Below are positions 1 through 3,092 of a DNA stretch of 5,130 bases, in pieces. Position numbers and translations under genes: made by a program. This DNA comes from Clostridium sp. CAG:288 (GTDB lineage: Bacteria; Bacillota_I; Bacilli_A; RFN20; CAG-288). Location: assembly GCA_000437395.1 (NCBI GenBank), contig FR898180.1, forward strand, positions 67,595 to 72,724. Reading direction: 5' to 3'. The notes under the pieces were generated by a model, which saw nothing but the letters and a program-made list of their open reading frames with translations, searched no databases and was not told the DNA's origin. Numbering within the stretch: position 1 is the first letter of the stretch; every line of letters starts with the position of its first letter.

Positions 1-238
1 CTGAACTCAAGGTTTATATGGGATAGATTACGCTTTTCTTCCGATTGATGGAAAGTATAACATGGGGCCGGAAGAAGCAATGGAAGTTGCACAACTTATC
101 GATGCTAAAAAAGTCGTACTGATTCATACAAATACGGACGATGGTTTTGCATTCGATATAAATCAAGTTAACAAATTCACATTAAAAAACAAAAAAGTAA
201 TGCAACCTGGTGATATTTTAAGATTTAAGAACGCTTAA
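1..238 (+). CDS. C-terminal part of a metallo-beta-lactamase-fold hydrolase, apparently frameshifted near its visible start
   Basis: The frame ending at the TAA of 236-238 reads about 77 residues resembling the C-terminal third of MBL-fold metal-dependent hydrolases. It contains GIDYAFLPIDG, then NMGPEEAMEVAQLI, then KKVVLIHTN, whose His is the usual late metal ligand of the fold, and it ends with QPGDILRF. The gene begins outside the window. An in-frame TGA lies at 2-4. The +1 frame at 3-11 encodes Glu-Leu-Lys, which fits the family pattern E-(L/M)-K-x-L-x-G-I-D if one base, most simply a G in the GG run at 11-12, is missing. This is therefore either a real frameshift (pseudogene) or a sequencing or assembly error. 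The stop overlaps the end of the opposing sepF-like gene. The exact substrate cannot be told; fold assignment is fairly secure. Confidence 0.65.
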
Positions 239-506
239 TATGTTCAAATAAATATACACCACTCTCTATTTTTTCTTTCTTAAGTTTTAAGGAATATGCT
301 AAACCACAAACAAAGTCGAGAACTCTAAGTTTCTCGGCTTTTTCTAAATACATCAAATTAATGATGACACTATTTCCATCTAAAATGGTATCACATATTT
401 TAATAACGTCTTGAAATATAAATGGAAACATGACAATCGGAGGCTTATTTTCATTTATGCATTTAGTATAGTCTCTTATAATTTCAATCTTTTCGTCTTT
501 TGTCAT
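225..506 (-). CDS. sepF: SepF-like cell-division protein, core domain only (93 aa)
   Basis: SepF binds the C-terminal tail of FtsZ and tethers Z-rings to the membrane. The match is to the SepF core: a phi-phi-N-L strand around residues 47-51 (VIINL), a helix with KAEKLRVLDFVCGLAYSL at 56-73 including the conserved Gly (G68; compare FLSGTVYA in Bacillus SepF), and a final strand GVYLFE at 83-88. The protein is about 93 aa against roughly 150 for typical SepF. It lacks the recognisable N-terminal amphipathic membrane-targeting helix and acidic linker; its first 22 residues are charged and polar. The ATG at 504-506 overlaps the TGA of sigG (ATGA) and has no clear Shine-Dalgarno sequence, which suggests translational coupling. 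In Bacillus, sepF lies a few genes downstream of sigG in the ylm cluster, so the position supports the call. It may be a diverged or sporulation-linked paralogue rather than the main SepF. Confidence 0.72.
   Translation of the reverse strand: MTKDEKIEIIRDYTKCINENKPPIVMFPFIFQDVIKICDTILDGNSVIINLMYLEKAEKLRVLDFVCGLAYSLKLKKEKIESGVYLFEHIKRS
312..343 (+). terminator. Possible intrinsic terminator for the MBL-hydrolase gene, inside the opposing sepF-like gene
   Basis: Bases 312-322 can pair with 331-341. This gives an 11-bp stem with one G.U pair (316/337) and an 8-base loop at 323-330. The stem is flanked by an A-rich left side and a CTTTTTC right side (338-344). On the + strand this looks like an A-tract/stem/T-tract terminator about 75 bases after the hydrolase stop codon. 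No better candidate lies between the two genes, because they overlap. It also encodes a conserved part of the SepF-like protein, so the complementarity could be coincidental. Confidence 0.35.
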
Positions 507-1279
507 TTGAAAAATTTTCTCATATTTTTTAACGCTTGTTTTTCAAGTCTAGAAACTTGAGCTTGAGAAATATTAAATTCTTGAGCAACTTCCATTTGTG
601 TTAAGCCTTCAAAATATCTATTATCAATTATTCTTCTTTCAATTTCATTCAAACTATTAAGCGCTGTTTTCAAAGTCAGATTTGTTATTACTTTTTCTTC
701 TAAATCTTCTGGATCACTAATAATATCATATAGTTCTAACGAATCTTCATCAGTATTATTTATCGGTTCACTGAAGCTCATAACTGGATTAAACGATTCA
801 AAAGCTTCTTTTACCTGCTCTTTTTTTATATTTAGATATTTAGATATTTCTTCATATGTTGGTGAACGTTCTAGCTGTTGTGTTAATTCTTCCTTTGCCT
901 TAAAACAATGATAGGCTAAATCTTTTACTTGCCTTGAAACACGAAGTATTGAAACGCTATCTCTTACATATCTTTTTATCTCGCCACGAATCATAGGAAC
1001 AGCATATGTTGAAAACATGACATTTTTACTAACATCAAAATTATCTATAGATTTTATCAAGCCAATTACGCCGATTTGAAACAAATCATCTAAAGAATAT
1101 TTTTGACTACGATATGGTTTCACAGCACTTAATACTAATTTCAAATTGCCCATTACAATTTCATCTTTAACATTTTCACCTGCTCTTAATCTTTTTAAAA
1201 GCTCTATAGTTTCATCGCTTTTTAACACTTTCAATTTATTGGTATCAATACCTGTTATGTTTACTTTAAAATTTGACAT
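503..1279 (-). CDS. sigG: RNA polymerase sporulation sigma factor sigma-G (258 aa)
   Basis: This is the late forespore sigma factor that directs core RNA polymerase to spore-maturation genes after engulfment. Diagnostic features are the N-terminal signature VNITGIDTNKLKVLK (residues 6-20), which is characteristic of sigma-G (Bacillus: VEICGVDTSKLPVLK); region 2 with DDLFQIGVIGLIKSIDNFD (64-82) and FSTYAVPMIRGEIKRYVRD (89-107); an RVSR motif at 113-116; and a region 4.2 helix-turn-helix LTQMEVAQEFNISQAQVSRLE (226-246). Length matches the family. The start ATG (1277-1279) has the Shine-Dalgarno AGAGG at 1285-1289, 5 bases upstream. It lies 31 bp after sigE and overlaps the sepF-like gene by ATGA. 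The start codon is inside a perfect hairpin (see separate entry). Oddities are a one-residue insertion before RVSR relative to Bacillus, and Met43 where Bacillus sigma-G has Asn45. Confidence 0.95.
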   Translation of the reverse strand: MSNFKVNITGIDTNKLKVLKSDETIELLKRLRAGENVKDEIVMGNLKLVLSAVKPYRSQKYSLDDLFQIGVIGLIKSIDNFDVSKNVMFSTYAVPMIRGEIKRYVRDSVSILRVSRQVKDLAYHCFKAKEELTQQLERSPTYEEISKYLNIKKEQVKEAFESFNPVMSFSEPINNTDEDSLELYDIISDPEDLEEKVITNLTLKTALNSLNEIERRIIDNRYFEGLTQMEVAQEFNISQAQVSRLEKQALKNMRKFFK

Positions 1280-1301
1280 ACTATCCTCTGAAGATAGTAT
1301 G
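1277..1301 (-). promoter_or_regulatory. mRNA hairpin sequestering the sigG start codon
   Basis: On the minus-strand transcript, CAUACUAUC (1301-1293) pairs perfectly with GAUAGUAUG (1285-1277) across a 7-base loop UUCAGAG (1292-1286). The 3' arm ends exactly with the AUG of sigG, and the Shine-Dalgarno AGAGG occupies the loop and the first stem base. Read-through mRNA from spoIIGA-sigE would contain both arms and could hide the start codon. As I recall, a leader hairpin limiting translation has been described for Bacillus subtilis sigG; a similar role here is inferred. The complementarity itself is directly visible and is not explained by coding, since all but the AUG is intergenic. Confidence 0.7.
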
Positions 1302-1324
1302 GTCTAATATTTATTCAGTTAAAC
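1295..1324 (-). promoter_or_regulatory. Candidate forespore (sigma-F/sigma-G type) promoter for sigG
   Basis: GTTTA at 1324-1320 resembles the GYWTA/GHATR type -35. After 18 bases comes CATACTA at 1301-1295, which fits the CATnHTA -10 pattern of sigma-G promoters. Transcription would start near 1287-1289, within the hairpin loop, so such a transcript would lack the left arm. The CATACTA word is also required by the hairpin, so the match is not independent evidence. Bacillus sigG has its own forespore promoter in the same gap, which makes one expected here. Confidence 0.3.
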
Positions 1325-1994
1325 TTGCTCTTAACTTTTTTATGATTCGTTTTTCTAATCTAGAAATGTACGATTGAGATATTCCTAGCAAATTTGCTGT
1401 ATCTTTTTGCGTTAATTCTTCATGATCAAAAAGTCCAAATCGCATTGCTAGGATTTCTTTTTCGCGTGGCTTTAAGCTATTTACAGCAATTTCAAGTTTG
1501 CGTATTGCTTCGCTTTTTTCAAGTTCTTCTGAAGCACTAGCATCATTTGATGGTATAACATCTCTAAGTAGAAGCTCATTTCCTTCAGTGTCTTTATTTA
1601 ACGGTTCATCTAAACTAATTTCTTTACGGCTTTTAGCTTTTTTTCTCAATGTCATTAATATTTCATTTTCAATACACCTACTTGCATATGTTGCAAGCTT
1701 AATATTTTTATCTGCTTTAAATGTATTTATTGCTTTTATTAATCCTAAAGTGCCGATAGAAACCAAATCTTCTAAGTTAGTTGAATCAGTTTCAAATCTT
1801 TTAGCAACATAAATAACTAGTCGAAGATTATGCTCTATAAGCTTATCTCGTGCTTCGAGATTATGATCTTTAGCATAACTTTCTAAAGCTTCCGCTTCTT
1901 CTTCGGCAGAAAGTGGTGGCTTTAAAACCTCAGTACCATTTATATATCTTGTTGCACCTTTTAATCCAAATATCTTTTTTAATAACTTAATCAT
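1311..1994 (-). CDS. sigE: RNA polymerase sporulation sigma factor, pro-sigma-E (227 aa)
   Basis: This is the early mother-cell sigma factor, made as an inactive membrane-associated precursor and activated by SpoIIGA. It shows KPPLS (25-29), region 2 with NLEDLVSIGTLGLIKAINTF (73-92) and the near-invariant KLATYASRCIENEILM (99-114), SLDEPLN (127-133), GNELLLRDV (138-146), and region 4.2 LTQKDTANLLGISQSYISRLEKR (194-216). The start was set at the ATG of 1992-1994, because GGAGG (2000-2004) sits 5 bases upstream and the product then starts MIKLLKKIFGLK, matching the inner part of the Bacillus pro-sequence. A longer frame running up to 2075 has no support and lies inside spoIIGA. The pro-sequence is only about 16 residues (27 in Bacillus), with cleavage expected near Arg16-Tyr17 by alignment with VY/YIGG. 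The gap to the spoIIGA stop is 1 base. Confidence 0.95.
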   Translation of the reverse strand: MIKLLKKIFGLKGATRYINGTEVLKPPLSAEEEAEALESYAKDHNLEARDKLIEHNLRLVIYVAKRFETDSTNLEDLVSIGTLGLIKAINTFKADKNIKLATYASRCIENEILMTLRKKAKSRKEISLDEPLNKDTEGNELLLRDVIPSNDASASEELEKSEAIRKLEIAVNSLKPREKEILAMRFGLFDHEELTQKDTANLLGISQSYISRLEKRIIKKLRASLTE

Positions 1995-2012
1995 CTTATC
2001 CTCCAAGATAAA
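1995..2012 (-). promoter_or_regulatory. Short hairpin exposing the sigE Shine-Dalgarno sequence in its loop
   Basis: On the transcript UUAUC (2011-2007) can pair with GAUAA (2000-1996), plus an outer U.G pair (2012/1995), with loop UUGGAG. The Shine-Dalgarno GGAGG lies in the loop and at the stem edge. It is a weaker copy of the sigG design, sharing UAUC-UU...GAG-GAUA, but the AUG is not paired. It overlaps the last codons of spoIIGA. The stability is low, so a function is doubtful. Confidence 0.3.
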
Positions 2013-2757
2013 GATTAAGCAATGCATCACATCCATTGTACTTGCGATAATCATCTTTAACGGCGACGTACACAAAATAACTATCAGCAGATACTTTTGT
2101 TTTTACCAATGTTTTATATAGGCTTTTAACTCCATATTGCTTTTTTAAAATAGTAATTATTTCACCTTCTACTTTTTCTTCTGCGCTAAAGTTATAAATA
2201 CCATCTCTTAAAAAGATTACTGGACAGTTTCTATATCTCAAAGTATTTCCAGAATCAAAATATGCTGTTATTACTTTTTTATTAGTAGAACTTCCTAACA
2301 AAATTATAGTTTTATAATTTCTAAGTCTATATAGTGAATCAACGGCTTTACTCACTAGTATTATAGAAATAAATATAATTGGGAATGTTAGATAACTAAA
2401 AGCACCAATTGGATCTTTTATTACAACAATTCCATTTCTTATTGTTAGAAATTCCTGATAGCATAATAAATTTAAAACGTTTAAAAAAGCATAAAACAAA
2501 ATAAACAACGGATAGTAATGCAAAGCTTTTTTTCTAAAGAAAATTAATAATGTAACAAAAAAATAGGTTAGAGTTAGAAAATATCCAAATATTTGGTTAG
2601 TGATATAAACTATTATAATTGAAAACGAATTTATAAAAGATATTCCGATTATTTTCCTCCTTTCCATCGAACAAACTAAGATGTTTTTAACAAATACTAA
2701 AGAACATATAGATGTCATAATGTAGTAAACAAACATCAAATCAAAATATACTTTCAT
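1996..2757 (-). CDS. spoIIGA: Sporulation sigma-E factor processing peptidase SpoIIGA (253 aa)
   Basis: SpoIIGA is a septal membrane aspartyl protease that cleaves the pro-sequence of sigma-E after a signal from the forespore. The N-terminal half is hydrophobic, with about five membrane segments (roughly residues 7-27, 36-56, 57-74, 82-100, 120-139). The soluble half carries the protease motif FDSGN (167-171), with catalytic Asp168 by analogy to the D-S-G-N of the Bacillus enzyme, followed by CPVIFL. The tail CDALLNLYLGG resembles the Bacillus FDAIIHPKMLSG. Length is about 253 aa against roughly 309 in Bacillus, and the PYRGVG-like segment normally between the active site and the C-terminus is not evident. 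The ATG at 2755-2757 is preceded by AGGTGAG. Immediate adjacency to sigE on the same strand strongly supports the call. It heads the operon. Confidence 0.92.
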   Translation of the reverse strand: MKVYFDLMFVYYIMTSICSLVFVKNILVCSMERRKIIGISFINSFSIIIVYITNQIFGYFLTLTYFFVTLLIFFRKKALHYYPLFILFYAFLNVLNLLCYQEFLTIRNGIVVIKDPIGAFSYLTFPIIFISIILVSKAVDSLYRLRNYKTIILLGSSTNKKVITAYFDSGNTLRYRNCPVIFLRDGIYNFSAEEKVEGEIITILKKQYGVKSLYKTLVKTKVSADSYFVYVAVKDDYRKYNGCDALLNLYLGG

Positions 2758-2770
2758 ACTCTCACCTAAA

Positions 2771-2818
2771 ATAGAATATAAAACAAAATGTTTTAAACTA
2801 TTGTCTAGATATGTCGAT
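2771..2818 (-). promoter_or_regulatory. Candidate Spo0A-activated promoter of the spoIIGA-sigE-sigG operon
   Basis: Two Spo0A-box-like heptamers (consensus TGNCGAA) lie in tandem on the + strand: TGTCTAG at 2802-2808 (5/7) and TGTCGAT at 2812-2818 (6/7), repeating every 10 bp as in known tandem 0A boxes. On the minus strand the inner box overlaps a -35-like TAGACA (2807-2802). TATATT (2780-2775) follows after 21 bases, or TATTCT (2778-2773) after 23. An over-long spacer, about 22 bp, with a 0A box over the -35 region is the recognised layout of the Bacillus spoIIG promoter. Position in front of the first gene fits. The box matches are imperfect. Confidence 0.55.
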
Positions 2819-2822
2819 GGTA

Positions 2823-3008
2823 TTATTTAACTTTATACATGACAACACCTTCATATAAAATCATTAAAACTCCAGATGAAAGTATAATTGGTTTTGTATC
2901 TATATCAACTTTTAAAATTCTTTCATCATCTATTTTTTCTAAAAATTTATTTATTTCTTCTTGCAATATAGAACTATCTTCTTCTTCAAACATTTCTACT
3001 TGAACCAT
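2823..3008 (-). CDS. Small Cse60-like sporulation protein (61 aa)
   Basis: The product starts MVQVEMFEEED and continues with an acidic helix-like stretch (LQEEINKFLEKIDDERI, 15-31). Two hydrophobic strands follow, IILSSGVLMILYE and VVMYKV. Length, the (V/L)QVK/E-(V/I/M)-F-(E/D)-E-E opening and the EEEINxFL pattern recall Bacillus Cse60 (about 60 aa), a mother-cell protein of unknown biochemical function whose gene is read by sigma-E. The ATG at 3006-3008 was chosen because GGGTGA (3018-3013) is a close Shine-Dalgarno; a GTG at 3018-3020 would add four residues but has no such site. No signal peptide or membrane segment is seen. It sits between leuS and spoIIGA on the same strand, and the sporulation context supports the family call, which is from memory of the pattern rather than a search. 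Confidence 0.65.
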   Translation of the reverse strand: MVQVEMFEEEDSSILQEEINKFLEKIDDERILKVDIDTKPIILSSGVLMILYEGVVMYKVK

Positions 3009-3023
3009 ATTATCACCCACTTA

Positions 3024-3057
3024 ATATTAAATTAAACTATAAAATTTTATAGTCGAA
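3024..3057 (-). promoter_or_regulatory. Possible promoter of the cse60-like gene with a Spo0A-box-like -35
   Basis: AGTCGAA (3051-3057, + strand) matches the Spo0A box TGNCGAA at 6 of 7 positions. Read on the minus strand, TTCGAC (3057-3052) acts as a -35-like element, followed after exactly 22 bases by TAATAT (3029-3024). This is the same layout as proposed for spoIIGA. No convincing sigma-E -10 (CATACAnT) is present, although a sigma-E promoter would be expected for a cse60 gene. In such AT-rich sequence a TAATAT is easily found by chance. Confidence 0.3.
3036..3053. repeat. 18-bp perfect palindrome upstream of the cse60-like gene
   Basis: The sequence ACTATAAAATTTTATAGT reads identically on both strands. 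It lies between the leuS terminator and the cse60-like start, within the spacer of the candidate promoter. It could be a dimeric-repressor operator. It has no loop and no T-run, so it is not a typical terminator. AT-richness raises the chance of a random palindrome. Confidence 0.5.
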
Positions 3058-3086
3058 AAAAGGTTAAGCCACAAAAGCTTAACCTT
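3056..3086 (-). terminator. Intrinsic terminator of leuS
   Basis: On the minus strand AAGGTTAAGC (3086-3077) pairs perfectly with GCTTAACCTT (3069-3060) across a 7-base loop (3076-3070). The stem runs straight into a six-T tract (3061-3056). It begins 6 bases after the leuS stop codon and separates leuS from the sporulation genes. It does not read well in the + direction. Confidence 0.88.
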
Positions 3087-3092
3087 AATTAT

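Noticed and set aside
100..224. A terminator for the sigG-sepF transcript inside the hydrolase gene
   Set aside because: T-runs exist on the minus strand, but no stem of more than about 5 bp with a short loop precedes them.
1294..1301. CATACTAT as a sigma-E -10 element before sigG
   Set aside because: No suitable -35 lies at the proper distance, and sigG is expected to be read in the forespore; the word is also dictated by the hairpin arm.
1498..1812. A 104-codon open frame on the + strand
   Set aside because: It lies wholly antisense to the strongly conserved sigE region, has a low-complexity Ser/Leu/Ile-rich product, no ribosome-binding site and no recognisable domain.
1995..2075. A 27-residue N-terminal extension of sigma-E
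   Set aside because: It overlaps the spoIIGA coding end, lacks a Shine-Dalgarno, and the ATG at 1992-1994 has a strong GGAGG and gives the expected pro-sequence.
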